Below the pieces are notes generated by a model, which searched no databases, had not been told where the DNA came from, and saw nothing but the letters and a program-made list of their open reading frames with translations. The translations under genes and the position numbers were made by a program. Source: Lachnoclostridium sp. An138 (lineage in GTDB: Bacteria; Bacillota; Clostridia; Lachnospirales; Lachnospiraceae). Taken from it: a stretch of 64,000 nt of DNA. This document shows, piece by piece, positions 27,699 to 36,289 of the stretch. Within the stretch, counting starts at the first letter, position 1. The number at the start of each line of letters is the position of its first letter. The stretch is taken from positions 1-64,000 of the forward strand of contig NZ_NFLF01000007.1 in NCBI RefSeq assembly GCF_002160765.1, in the 5' to 3' direction.

Positions 27699-28949
27699 TC
27701 AGCCCTCAGCTGTCTCCAGAATACCTCTGCGAAGCAGCGTCAGCGCAGCCGCCACAGAGCTCTCCCGGATTTTTACCCGGTCTCCGGTAAAATGACATTC
27801 CTGCACATAGGTCTGCCCCCGGACAGCCGCCGCAATATACACAAGGCCCACCGGTTTTTCCTCTGAGCCTCCATCCGGCCCTGCGATTCCGGTCACCGCC
27901 ACGGCCGCATCCGAACCGGTCATAAGGATCGCGCCCTTTGCCATCTCGCGGGCTGTCCTATCGCTGACCGCCCCGAATTCCTTAAGCGTCGTCTTCTTAA
28001 CGCCCACCAGCTTTCTTTTTGCTTTGTTGGAATAGGTGACAAAACCCTGCTTGAAGACCTCAGAGACCCCCGGAACATTCACCAGACGGCCGGCCAGAAG
28101 TCCGCCCGTGCAGGATTCTACGGTAGTCACGGTAAGCTCCTGCTCCCGGAGAAGGGCCGCCACCGCATCCTCCAGCGTCACGCGCTCGTCCATGGTATAA
28201 ATATGATCGCCAAATCTTACCCGCAGTTCTTTCAGAATCGGCTTCATGAGAAGCTCCGCAGCGTCTTCATTTTCCGCCCGGGCAGTCACCCGCAGATGCA
28301 CTTCGCCTGTCTTGGCGTATGTGGCTATGGTGGGATTGGACTGGGCCGCGATCAAATCCGCAATCATCATTTCCGCCCTGCTTTCTCCTATTCCACACAG
28401 TTTCACCATTTCTGACACAATCGTCTCCGGCTGTTTCCGATGGAGATACGGGCAGATATCTTTCCGGAACATGGGAACCAGTTCGTTCGGCGGCCCGGGA
28501 AGAAGAATCGCCGTCTTTCCCTCCTGCTCCAGAATCAGTCCGGGAGCCGTGCCGTTTTCATTGTCCACTACCCTGGCTCCTTCCGGAACCATTGCCTGCT
28601 TCCAGTTATTTTCCGGGATTTCCCCGGTGCCCCGGGCGTCAAAATAAGCTTGAATCCGCTCTTTTGTGCGGATGTCTTCCACAAGGTTTTTTCCAAAAAC
28701 TTCCGCTGTGATTTCCTTTGTCAGATCATCCTGTGTCGGTCCCAGCCCGCCGCTTAAGATCACCACGTCCGAACGTTCCAGCGCCTGTTTCACAGCCGCC
28801 CTCAGCCGCTCCGGATTATCGCCCACTGTCGTCTGATAATAGAGCGACAGACCGAGGCTGGCACATTCCCTCGCCAGAAAAGCCGCGTTTGTATTGACAA
28901 TATTTCCTAGCAGAAGCTCTGTTCCCACAGAAATCAGTTCCGCTGTCAT
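27699..28949 (-). CDS. cinA: CinA family protein (nicotinamide-nucleotide amidase / ADP-ribose pyrophosphatase)
   Basis: 416-residue two-domain protein. The N-terminal MoCF-like domain has [19 protein letters not shown] and [15 protein letters not shown]; the C-terminal CinA domain has [18 protein letters not shown] and TGIAGPDGG. Known members recycle NMN to NaMN and cleave ADP-ribose. It lies between pgsA and dut, three bases after pgsA, in the familiar rimO-pgsA-cinA order of Firmicutes. Confidence 0.95.
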   Translation of the reverse strand: MTAELISVGTELLLGNIVNTNAAFLARECASLGLSLYYQTTVGDNPERLRAAVKQALERSDVVILSGGLGPTQDDLTKEITAEVFGKNLVEDIRTKERIQAYFDARGTGEIPENNWKQAMVPEGARVVDNENGTAPGLILEQEGKTAILLPGPPNELVPMFRKDICPYLHRKQPETIVSEMVKLCGIGESRAEMMIADLIAAQSNPTIATYAKTGEVHLRVTARAENEDAAELLMKPILKELRVRFGDHIYTMDERVTLEDAVAALLREQELTVTTVESCTGGLLAGRLVNVPGVSEVFKQGFVTYSNKAKRKLVGVKKTTLKEFGAVSDRTAREMAKGAILMTGSDAAVAVTGIAGPDGGSEEKPVGLVYIAAAVRGQTYVQECHFTGDRVKIRESSVAAALTLLRRGILETAEG

Positions 28950-28952
28950 ATA

Positions 28953-29495
28953 TCAGATATCTCCTTCCAGCAATATACCCCTGTTTTTCCACAGATAATC
29001 GAGCAGGGACACCACTGTCAGAATCAGTGCAATCCAGGTCACCGCCGTCTCAATCACTGTGAAGCTCCCTCCCAGATCCAGAATCAGAAGAATGATCATA
29101 ATCATCTGAAAGGTCGTTTTAAACTTTCCCCAATAGCTTGCCGCAATTACGACTCCGTTATCCGAAGCGATCAGACGAAATCCGCTGATGATAAATTCTC
29201 TGGCAATAATTACTATGACCATCCAGGCTGCCAGGCGGTCCATCTCTACAAGACAGATGAGCGCCGAACAAACCAGCAGCTTATCTGCCAGCGGGTCCAT
29301 GAACTTTCCGAAATTGGTTACAAGACCGCGTTTTCTCGCAATCTTTCCATCCAGAAGATCCGTCAGACTGGCAACGGCAAAGATTGCCAGCGCAATATAG
29401 TTTCCATATTTTCCTCCCAGATCCGTCAGCATGAACACCACGAAAAACGGGATCATAATCACTCTCAGTACCGTCAGTTTATTTGGCAGATTCAT
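28953..29495 (-). CDS. pgsA: CDP-diacylglycerol--glycerol-3-phosphate 3-phosphatidyltransferase
   Basis: 180-residue membrane enzyme forming phosphatidylglycerol phosphate, the first committed step to anionic lipids. The CDP-alcohol transferase motif is intact as TDLLDGKIARKRGLVTNFGKFMDPLADK around residue 48, and about five membrane helices follow. Its start overlaps the rimO stop by four bases. The length is standard. Confidence 0.95.
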   Translation of the reverse strand: MNLPNKLTVLRVIMIPFFVVFMLTDLGGKYGNYIALAIFAVASLTDLLDGKIARKRGLVTNFGKFMDPLADKLLVCSALICLVEMDRLAAWMVIVIIAREFIISGFRLIASDNGVVIAASYWGKFKTTFQMIMIILLILDLGGSFTVIETAVTWIALILTVVSLLDYLWKNRGILLEGDI

Positions 29496-30817
29496 TCTAT
29501 CAATTCTCCTATCAGATCGTATTCTGCTGCGCCTGTTACGCGCACCCTGGCGAAATCGCCGCTCATCAGCGTCTCATCCGTATTTAGGAAGAGATAGCCG
29601 TCCACGCCCGGCGCGTCCATATAAGTCCGGCCCACATAAACGTTTTCATCGGCAGCCTTTCCCTCTATCATAACCGTAAGCTCCCGCCCTGTCATGCCTT
29701 CCGCTTTTTCAAAAGCAATCTCCTGCTGGAGCTCCATAATCTCAGCTCTCCGGTCTTCCTTTACTTCCTCCGGGATCTGATCCGGCATGGCTGCCGCCGG
29801 AGTGTCTTCTTCCGCAGAATAGGCAAAGACGCCCAGCCGGTCGAACTCGCAGTCGTCCACAAAGCGCATGAGCTCTTCATGATCCTCTTCCGTCTCTCCC
29901 GGAAATCCGCTGATCAGCGTGGTTCTGAGACAGATATCCGGGATCGCTTCCCGCAGTCTTCCGATGATACGCCGCAGATCTGCCTGCGTGGTTCTTCTCC
30001 CCATGCGCTTCAGAATCCTGTCTGACGCATGCTGAATAGGAAGGTCCAGATAATGGCAGATTTTTGGCTCCTCCTTTATGATCTGAATCAGTTCTTCTGT
30101 AATCTCCTCCGGATAGCAGTACTGCACGCGAATCCAGCGTATGCCCGGAATTCCGGCCAGCTTTTTCAAAAGCTGCGGCAGCCTCTTCTCTCCGTACAGA
30201 TCCACTCCGTAAACAGTCGTCTCCTGAGCCACCAGAATCAGTTCTTTCACACCCTGCTCTGCCAGCTCCTCCGCTTCAGCCAGAAGCCTTTCCTCCGGAA
30301 CACTGCGGAAATGTCCCCGCAGCCTTGGAATGATGCAGTAGGTACAATGCTTGTCACACCCCTCCGCAATTTTCAGATATGCGTAATGGCCCCCCGTGGT
30401 CAGAACACGTCCTCCCTGTTCCGGCACAAGACGGTCAATATCTTCAAAGCGCAGTTCTTTCCTGCCTTCCAGGGCTTTTTCCACCGTTTCCGCAATGGCA
30501 TCATAGGTCGCTGTTCCGAGAACCGCGTCCACTTCTTCTATCTCATCCAGGATCTCCTTCTGATACCGCTGAGCCAGACACCCTGTGACAATCAGCGCTT
30601 TGCAGCTTCCGCTCTTCCGGTATTCCGCCATCTCCAGGATTGTATTAACACTTTCTTCCTTGGCATCGCCGATAAAACAGCAGGTATTGATTATAATAAT
30701 ATCCGCTTCCGTCTCATCGTCCGTAAACTGGTATCCCTTCTTTTCCAGAAGCTTCAGCATCACTTCCGAATCCACCAGATTCTTATCGCACCCAAGGGAA
30801 ATAAATAAAATTTTCAT
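29492..30817 (-). CDS. rimO: Ribosomal protein S12 methylthiotransferase
   Basis: 441-residue radical-SAM enzyme that methylthiolates Asp in ribosomal protein S12. The N-terminal UPF0004 domain has SLGCDKNLVDSE with cluster cysteines, the radical-SAM loop is CDKHCTYCIIPRLRG, and a C-terminal TRAM domain follows. SLGCDKNLVDSE distinguishes RimO from MiaB. It leads the rimO-pgsA-cinA-dut-ppx-ppk unit. A hairpin (30830-30848) lies immediately ahead of its GGGAATG ribosome site and might affect translation. Confidence 0.96.
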   Translation of the reverse strand: MKILFISLGCDKNLVDSEVMLKLLEKKGYQFTDDETEADIIIINTCCFIGDAKEESVNTILEMAEYRKSGSCKALIVTGCLAQRYQKEILDEIEEVDAVLGTATYDAIAETVEKALEGRKELRFEDIDRLVPEQGGRVLTTGGHYAYLKIAEGCDKHCTYCIIPRLRGHFRSVPEERLLAEAEELAEQGVKELILVAQETTVYGVDLYGEKRLPQLLKKLAGIPGIRWIRVQYCYPEEITEELIQIIKEEPKICHYLDLPIQHASDRILKRMGRRTTQADLRRIIGRLREAIPDICLRTTLISGFPGETEEDHEELMRFVDDCEFDRLGVFAYSAEEDTPAAAMPDQIPEEVKEDRRAEIMELQQEIAFEKAEGMTGRELTVMIEGKAADENVYVGRTYMDAPGVDGYLFLNTDETLMSGDFARVRVTGAAEYDLIGELIE

Positions 30818-30907
30818 GTTTTCATTCCCCGCCGCTGCAAAAGCGGCGCCTGTATCCCATGCTCTGCCTTCCCGGCCCTCATGGAACAGTCTCTTTCTTA
30901 TTTAAAT

Positions 30908-30936
30908 ATTATAGTCTATTTTACCGGCCGCTTCAA
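30908..30936 (-). promoter_or_regulatory. Promoter of the rimO operon
   Basis: Minus-strand TTGAAG (30931-30936) and TATAAT (30908-30913) with 17 bases between. The leader of about 85 bases contains a hairpin CGCCGCT/AGCGGCG (30830-30848) next to the rimO ribosome site. Confidence 0.8.
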
Positions 30937-30988
30937 CCGCATCCCCGGACTTTACATGAACTTAACATTCAAAAGGCCGCAGTCTGCC

Positions 30989-31064
30989 CTTCCGGCCTGT
31001 GCGCAGGATGCGGTTTCTCTCCGTATGTGCTTCCGTCCTATGCGCAGGATACGGTTTCTCTCTG
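30989..31064. repeat. Imperfect tandem duplication at the 3' end of the DMT transporter gene
   Basis: Two 35-base copies (30989-31023 and 31030-31064) share 31 positions; each contains TGCGCAGGAT and GGTTTCTCTC. The right copy encodes the last residues and stop codon of the transporter. The left copy lies just beyond and is non-coding. A 14-base piece of it (GTGCGCAGGATGCG) recurs near 44006. Confidence 0.7.
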
Positions 31065-31979
31065 CTTCTGCGGCAGCTGCGCCAGTACGATAGCTGCCGA
31101 CATCAGCACACAGCCAAGCACTTCCCGGCCGCTTAAGGTCTCTCCCAGCAGGAGAAGTCCCGCCAGCACCGAAACCACTGATTCCAGACTCAGAATCAGG
31201 GAAGCCACCGTAGGATTCATTCCCTTCTGTCCGATGATCTGCAGAGTATAGCCTGCTCCACTGGACAAAACTCCCGCATAAAGCACCGGCTGCCAGGCAG
31301 ACAGCAGGGCGGAGACACTCGGCTCCTCAAAAAGCAGCATTGCGGCGCCGGATACGGCCCCGCAGACAAAAAACTGAATGCAGGACATCTTCACGCCATC
31401 CACGTACTGCGTAAAATAGTCAATCACCAGAATATGTACCGCAAAAAGAAATGCGCAGATAAACACAAGAATATCTCCCATTCCAATCTGAAAGCTTTCC
31501 GTAATGCAGAGAAAATACAGTCCGCTTAAGGCAAACAGCACGCCCGCCCATACGAGCGGGCCGCATTTTTTCCCAAAAAACAGGCTGATCACCGGCACTA
31601 TGATAATGTAAAAGGCTGTGATAAAGCCGGCTTTTCCTACTGTCGTATACTGAATGCCAAACTGCTGAAAACAGCTTGCGGCACAAAGGGCCAGTCCGCA
31701 GCAGATTCCTCCCAGAATCAGCATCTTTCGCTTTTTCCTTTTTTCCTCTTCGGAAAGCTTTTCCGCGGCAGCCTTCCTGTCGTTCCCTTTCTGTCCGTTC
31801 ATCCGGTTCAGCAGCGCAATGCATGGGAGCAGAACCAGGCCGCCTATCAAAGACCGCGCGCAGGTAAAGGTAAACGGCCCCACATAATCCATGCCTACGC
31901 TCTGCGCCACAAAAGCCACTCCCCAGATCACTGCCGTCAACAGAAGAATCAAGGAATGGCCCAGCTGTGATGTCTTCAT
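31038..31979 (-). CDS. EamA/DMT-superfamily transporter
   Basis: 313-residue inner-membrane permease with ten predicted helices in two EamA repeats (ALIWGVAFVAQSVGMDYVGPFTFTCARSLIGG at the start; LILSLESVVSVLAGLLLLGE near the end). Family members export or import small metabolites such as amino acids or purines; the substrate is unknown. The start follows GAGGGGTGA, which is formed by the last codons of the upstream lipoprotein gene six bases away, so they are coupled. Its 3' end has been tandemly duplicated. Confidence 0.88.
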   Translation of the reverse strand: MKTSQLGHSLILLLTAVIWGVAFVAQSVGMDYVGPFTFTCARSLIGGLVLLPCIALLNRMNGQKGNDRKAAAEKLSEEEKRKKRKMLILGGICCGLALCAASCFQQFGIQYTTVGKAGFITAFYIIIVPVISLFFGKKCGPLVWAGVLFALSGLYFLCITESFQIGMGDILVFICAFLFAVHILVIDYFTQYVDGVKMSCIQFFVCGAVSGAAMLLFEEPSVSALLSAWQPVLYAGVLSSGAGYTLQIIGQKGMNPTVASLILSLESVVSVLAGLLLLGETLSGREVLGCVLMSAAIVLAQLPQKQRETVSCA

Positions 31980-31985
31980 CTTCTG

Positions 31986-32651
31986 TCACCCCTCATCAAA
32001 CCGCAGTGTAGACAAAATCATATGCTCTGCACTGCCCAGATTCTCATAATCCGCCACAGTACAATCCAGCTGCGCCACATACAGCTCTTCATTGTACCGG
32101 AACACATACAAATCGCAGGTCCGGCTGTCCCCGGAAGTCCCTTCCGCGTAGCTGACCCAGATGGCGGGATATTCGCCTTCGCCAACGGTCACTTCCTCCA
32201 CCGCGCATTCTTCTCCGCTTTCCGCCACGTACTGATCCGCCAGTTCTTCCGCGGAAGGCGCGTCCTCCTTTCGAAGGCTCAGAAACGCTGAAGCGTCATC
32301 CGCTTCTCCGTCAGACAGCGCCTCAAACCTCAGCTCATTCTCAGAAGCTGTAAGCGAAAACTCCGAAGTATCATAGGCCAGAGAAAAATCCCCGTTTCCG
32401 CGGACCCTTGTATACATGGCTGTCTGCGGTTCTCCTTCCTCTGTCATCATCACCACCTCTTCTTCACCCAGAACAGTGCCGGCTTCTGTATCCAGGCCAA
32501 GCTCCGCTCTTTTCTGTTCCTCTGTCTGGCTTACCTGCGGCTCTTCCACTACCTCCACCTGAGGAACCGTCACTTCTGCGCCGCCGCGGCCGCAGCCGCA
32601 GCATAACAGGAAAACGGTGAGGCAGAGAGCCGCCTTCCCCCGCCTAAGCAA
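31986..32651 (-). CDS. Lipoprotein of unknown function
   Basis: 221-residue secreted protein. The N-terminus MLRRGKAALCLTVFLLCCGC is a lipoprotein signal with several cysteines near the cleavage point. The mature part is very acidic (EVEVVEEPQVSQTEEQKRAELG), then a mostly beta domain (DLYVFRYNEELYVAQLDCTVAD). It reads from a TTG start with AGGAGAG upstream and overlaps the yqeY stop by eight bases. No family was recognised. Neighbours are yqeY and the DMT transporter. Confidence 0.75.
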   Translation of the reverse strand: MLRRGKAALCLTVFLLCCGCGRGGAEVTVPQVEVVEEPQVSQTEEQKRAELGLDTEAGTVLGEEEVVMMTEEGEPQTAMYTRVRGNGDFSLAYDTSEFSLTASENELRFEALSDGEADDASAFLSLRKEDAPSAEELADQYVAESGEECAVEEVTVGEGEYPAIWVSYAEGTSGDSRTCDLYVFRYNEELYVAQLDCTVADYENLGSAEHMILSTLRFDEG

Positions 32652-33090
32652 GAAACTCTCCTACCAGTTTATTAACCAGAGCGCCGTCAGCCTTTCCCTT
32701 TACCTTCGGCATCAGCTCTTTCATCATTTTTCCTTTATCTTTTCCTGTGGGATTCTCAAGTCCCAGAGAAGCAGCCACTTCCTGAATCACTGCCCGGATC
32801 GCGTCCTCGCTCATCTCCTCGGGCGCAAACTCGGAAAGAACAGCCAGACGCGCCCTGCACTGCTCGATGATATCTGTTCTGTCTGCCGGAGCCAGATCAA
32901 GCGTCTCCTGAGTCTGCTTCATCTCCTTTTTCACTACTGCGTATTCTTCCTCTTCCGTCAGATCCGCCCGCTTGTCAATCGCTTTGTTCTTCAGCGCAGA
33001 AAGCAGCATGGACAGAGACTCTTTTCTCTCCTTTTCCTTATTTTTCATTGCCGCAACCATTTCGGCGCGTACCTTATCAATCATGCTCAT
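32644..33090 (-). CDS. yqeY: GatB/YqeY domain protein
   Basis: 148-residue protein consisting of the YqeY helical domain that is homologous to the tRNA-binding tail of GatB. It carries ALKNKAIDKRADLTEEEEYAVVKKEMKQ and the C-terminal GKDKGKMMKELMPKVKGKADGALVNKLVGEFL. Its function in bacteria is unsettled, possibly linked to tRNA-dependent amidation. ATG 33090 follows GAGGAGGAAA and is preferred over an upstream ATG. Confidence 0.9.
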   Translation of the reverse strand: MSMIDKVRAEMVAAMKNKEKERKESLSMLLSALKNKAIDKRADLTEEEEYAVVKKEMKQTQETLDLAPADRTDIIEQCRARLAVLSEFAPEEMSEDAIRAVIQEVAASLGLENPTGKDKGKMMKELMPKVKGKADGALVNKLVGEFLA

Positions 33091-33280
33091 GTCTTTTTCC
33101 TCCTCATGCATACATTACCACAGCCTCTTCAGTACCTTCGCGGCTGTGATTCGCCCCGTACTGAATAGCTACGCATTACCTACCATTTTAATCATATTCC
33201 CGGCTGATTTCAAGTTTTTTTAATGCCGGCACAACACAACTGCATCCACATCCGAATCAGCTGTGAACAGCGTTCAAAAC

Positions 33281-34144
33281 TTAATTTTGGCTGAAACTTA
33301 AAGAGCTGCCGTCTGTCACACAGGTCACTGTGCCCTCCGAAGTCAGATAAACTTCTGCTCCCAGCTGTCCGAGAAGCTCCAGAATCTCCTTATCCGGCTC
33401 TTCTTCCTCCGAGCATGTAATGACCGCCGCTTCCGGTGAAACGGCCAGAAGGAATTTGTCCGAATTCTTTTCTTCCCGTCCGTGATGGGGAACCTTCAAA
33501 ACCTGATGTTCAAGCTCCAGCTCCGGCTCAGCCATCAGCTCCGAAAGTCTCTCTTTTTCACAATCTCCGGCAAAAAGAAACCTTTCTTCCCCGAACGTCA
33601 GACTGAGTACCAGTGAAAAATCGTTGTCTTTCTCCTCATAGTCCTTCTGCCTGGGCGGATAAATCGTACAGCCGGCCTCTGCGAGAGCAAATTCCATCCT
33701 CTCTGTCACCTTTTCCGGCTCGATGTTCTCCGCGTCCAGCGCTTCCAGATACTGTTCCGTCTGCCTGCTGTCCGATTCATAATCCGGCTGCAGTACTCTC
33801 CGCACTTCCACAGCTTCCAGAACCTTATCGGCTCCTCCCACATGGTCCTTATCAAAATGAGTAATGATCATATAATCCAGCTGCTGTATTTCTTCAGCCT
33901 CCAGGTAGTCAAGAATCACATCTGCCGTATCGTCATACCCAGCGTCAATCAGCATTGCCTGTCCTTCCGACTCCAGGAGAACCGCGTCACCTTTTCCCAC
34001 GTCAAAAAAGGTCACTTTAAGCTCTGAATCCGTTTTCTGTTCTGTTCCCTGGTCCTGCTGCTCTGCGGCGTTCCGCGCACACCCGGTCAGAAGCAGGACC
34101 GAAAGCAGACAAAGAGCCAGCTGTCCCTGCCATCGTCTTCTCAT
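33281..34144 (-). CDS. ComEC/Rec2-like metallo-beta-lactamase-fold lipoprotein
   Basis: 287-residue lipoprotein (signal LLLTGC, Cys22 lipidated) with a metallo-beta-lactamase domain: DVGKGDAVLLES, then the metal motif THFDKDHVGG, and later FAGDCEKERLSEL and KVPHHGREEKNSDKFL. This resembles the C-terminal nuclease-like domain of the competence protein ComEC but without the DNA channel domain. It is anchored outside the cell membrane. The start at 34144 is fixed by AGGAGGGCAG and the signal peptide. The substrate is unknown; extracellular nucleic acid is a reasonable guess. Confidence 0.85.
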   Translation of the reverse strand: MRRRWQGQLALCLLSVLLLTGCARNAAEQQDQGTEQKTDSELKVTFFDVGKGDAVLLESEGQAMLIDAGYDDTADVILDYLEAEEIQQLDYMIITHFDKDHVGGADKVLEAVEVRRVLQPDYESDSRQTEQYLEALDAENIEPEKVTERMEFALAEAGCTIYPPRQKDYEEKDNDFSLVLSLTFGEERFLFAGDCEKERLSELMAEPELELEHQVLKVPHHGREEKNSDKFLLAVSPEAAVITCSEEEEPDKEILELLGQLGAEVYLTSEGTVTCVTDGSSLSFSQN

Positions 34145-34204
34145 GGCTGCCCTCCTTTTTGTTTTTTTCATCTTACCATATTCCTTTTCCCGTCTCAAGG
34201 CCGG

Positions 34205-34690
34205 TCAGAAAAGCCCGGGCAGGGAAAAACGCAGCAAAAATTCCAGCAGGAAGCCGCCCAGCAGAAACGGAGCCAGAGGAACCGTGTCTCTCCTGCTTCC
34301 CTTTCTGCCTATCATCCGCAGACACAGCACTGCCGCCGCAAGTCCCGTCCCCAAAAGCAGAACCCACAGCATTCTGTACAGCCCCGCAAATAGCGCCGCT
34401 GTTCCTGCCAGCTTCACATCTCCCATGCCCAGCTTCTTTCCCTTTCCGCATACCCAAGTCACTGTCAAAAGGAAAGTCATCAGAAGCAGGCCGCTCCCAA
34501 GATCCTGCAGAATATGTATTGTCATTTCCTTCCATCCAGCCAGGTATGTTTCCGGCAGGCAGAAAAGAAGACGCAGCCCTGCGGCGGATCGCAGAAGCCG
34601 GTTCGGAATTTTCCGGAAATGCAGATCCCGCCATGCGGCCGTCAAAAAAAGCGTGGCCAGAATTCCTTCTCTCAGATTTTCGTAAAACAT
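34205..34690 (-). CDS. Prepilin peptidase (A24 family, small type)
   Basis: 161-residue membrane aspartyl protease that would cleave type IV prepilin-like leader peptides. The two catalytic aspartates are in AAWRDLHFRKIPN and GMGDVKLAG, as in the TadV/CpaA-like short form lacking the N-methylase domain. About five membrane helices are predicted. No pilin, ATPase or secretin genes lie nearby, so its substrates must be encoded elsewhere. The ribosome site is weak. Confidence 0.88.
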   Translation of the reverse strand: MFYENLREGILATLFLTAAWRDLHFRKIPNRLLRSAAGLRLLFCLPETYLAGWKEMTIHILQDLGSGLLLMTFLLTVTWVCGKGKKLGMGDVKLAGTAALFAGLYRMLWVLLLGTGLAAAVLCLRMIGRKGSRRDTVPLAPFLLGGFLLEFLLRFSLPGLF

Positions 34691-35074
34691 GCTTTCTTTA
34701 CTTTCTTCTTTTTATAATCAGCTTTCATTTGTGAAATTTTCCGCAGAAACGCTCATGATATTTGAGATATTATATCCGCTGCTGAACGAACTGTTTCGAT
34801 TGCCGGCCGCTCAACTTTCCGGACACCAGACTATACGGCAGGCTGCATATCAAAAGCAGAATACAGAATAAAATGATTTACGAGTTCTAACATATCAGGT
34901 TTTCAATCTTATGTCAACCTTTTTCAGGGCATTCCCGCTCCTTTTTAACACTACAGTTCTTTCATCACTGTCTCTCCCGGCTTTTCACTCATTTTCCTGT
35001 CTACTTTTCCATTTCCCTTCCCGCGTAAATGTGATACACTACATATCAGGGTAAACAACAGGAGGAATACTACT
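34691..35074. other. Divergent intergenic region between prepilin peptidase and luxS
   Basis: 384 bases, AT-richer than the surroundings. A 60-codon frame on the plus strand (34689-34871) lacks a ribosome site and resembles nothing known, so it is not called. The luxS side ends with AGGAGGAATACTACT before its start and has a possible -10 (TACACT near 35035) without a good -35. No riboswitch was recognised. Confidence 0.4.
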
Positions 35075-35554
35075 ATGGAGAAAATCACAAGCTTTACCAT
35101 CAATCATCTTCTGCTTCAGCCCGGTGTCTACGTGTCAAGAAAAGACCCGGTGGGCGGTACCATTGTCACCACCTTCGACCTGCGCATGACCAGCCCCAAT
35201 GAAGAGCCTGTCATGAACACCGCCGAAGTTCACGCTATCGAACATCTGGGCGCCACCTTTCTGCGCAATCACAAAGAATGGAGTCCAAAAGTCCTGTATT
35301 TCGGCCCGATGGGCTGCCGGACCGGTTTCTATCTGCTGCTTTCCGGTGATTATGAATCAAAGGACATCGTCCCTCTGATGATCGAAATGTGGGAGTTCAT
35401 CCGCGATTACGAAGGCGAGATTCCCGGGGCCAGCCCCAGGGACTGCGGAAACTATCTGGATATGAATCTTCCGATGGCAAAATATCTGGCAAAAAAATAC
35501 CTGGATGAGGTGCTGTACCATATCACTGCGGACAGACTGGTGTATCCGGAGTAA
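35075..35554 (+). CDS. luxS: S-ribosylhomocysteine lyase
   Basis: Cleaves S-ribosylhomocysteine to homocysteine and the precursor of autoinducer-2, part of the activated methyl cycle. The 159-residue protein has the iron-binding HAIEH (53-57), the catalytic cysteine in GCRTGFYLL (Cys81) and the metal-ligand cysteine in PRDCGNYLD (Cys124). The start has AGGAGG at good spacing. It stands alone on the plus strand, convergent with the yedK operon across a bidirectional terminator. The usual partner pfs/mtnN is not nearby. Confidence 0.97.
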   Translation: MEKITSFTINHLLLQPGVYVSRKDPVGGTIVTTFDLRMTSPNEEPVMNTAEVHAIEHLGATFLRNHKEWSPKVLYFGPMGCRTGFYLLLSGDYESKDIVPLMIEMWEFIRDYEGEIPGASPRDCGNYLDMNLPMAKYLAKKYLDEVLYHITADRLVYPE

Positions 35555-35561
35555 AAGAATC

Positions 35562-35620
35562 AAAAAGAGTTCTGCCTGACTCTATGCCTAATAGCGTAGA
35601 ATTTCAGCAGAACTCTTTTT
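35562..35620. terminator. Bidirectional terminator between luxS and yedK
   Basis: AAAAAGAGTTCTGC (35562-35575) pairs perfectly with GCAGAACTCTTTTT (35607-35620). The loop holds a smaller hairpin. T-tracts are present in both directions, serving both convergent transcripts. Confidence 0.92.
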
Positions 35621-35653
35621 TATCCCAATTTTACTGCTTCCGGAATGAACCTC

Positions 35654-36289
35654 TCAAAACAGACTCAGCTGTTCATATTCCTCTTCTTTCCCTCTGTCTT
35701 CCGCGCGCTCCCTTTTCAGTCCCTGCAGGGAGGAATTCAAAAGCTCTCCTGCCTCTTCGCCGGAAAACAGCCAGGCTTCCACATCCTCCTGTCGTATCAG
35801 AACCGGCATCCTGTCGTGGATTCCAAGCATACACCCTTCGACTTTTCTGGTTAGAATCGCGAATTCATCTCCCTGCTCCGACGCGTGATAGATTCCTGCC
35901 AGATACAAAATCCCATTCCCATCATAAAATCTGTATCTGACTTTTTTCGCTTCGTCTCTCTTCCATTCATAGAAGCCTCTGGCCGGAATCAGACAGCGGC
36001 GGTATGCGAAATCCTGACAGAAGAGATGCTTCTCTCTCACCGTCTCTGAACGGGCATTGATAATCTCTTTTTTCAGGCCGGGAGCCTCGTAACCCCATTT
36101 CATTTTCTGTAGATCCAGATGGCTCTGCAGGCCCCGGAGCACCAGCGCTCTGCAGGAGGGGAACACATCTCCCCTGCTTTCCGTTTCCATATTTTCCTTC
36201 CCGGTCAGGAGCTCCCAGCTGCCTGTTCTTTCCGCGAGCCTGCGGAGCTCTTCCCATACATCCCCATCCACATAAAATCTGCCGCACAT
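35654..36289 (-). CDS. SRAP/YedK abasic-site-protecting peptidase-like protein
   Basis: 211-residue protein of the SOS-response-associated peptidase family (bacterial HMCES), which forms a covalent bond with abasic sites in single-stranded DNA through Cys2. The N-terminus is MCGRF, with the nucleophile cysteine in place; further motifs are INARSETV, CLIPARGFYEWKR and GIHDRMPVLI. It is the last gene of the yolD-polymerase-yedK operon behind a LexA-like box, fitting a damage role. Its AAAGGAGGAAGC site lies inside the damaged end of the polymerase gene. Confidence 0.93.
   Translation of the reverse strand: MCGRFYVDGDVWEELRRLAERTGSWELLTGKENMETESRGDVFPSCRALVLRGLQSHLDLQKMKWGYEAPGLKKEIINARSETVREKHLFCQDFAYRRCLIPARGFYEWKRDEAKKVRYRFYDGNGILYLAGIYHASEQGDEFAILTRKVEGCMLGIHDRMPVLIRQEDVEAWLFSGEEAGELLNSSLQGLKRERAEDRGKEEEYEQLSLF

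Noticed and set aside
34689-34871. 60-codon frame ahead of luxS
   Set aside because: No ribosome site, no recognisable domain, and AT-rich intergenic composition.
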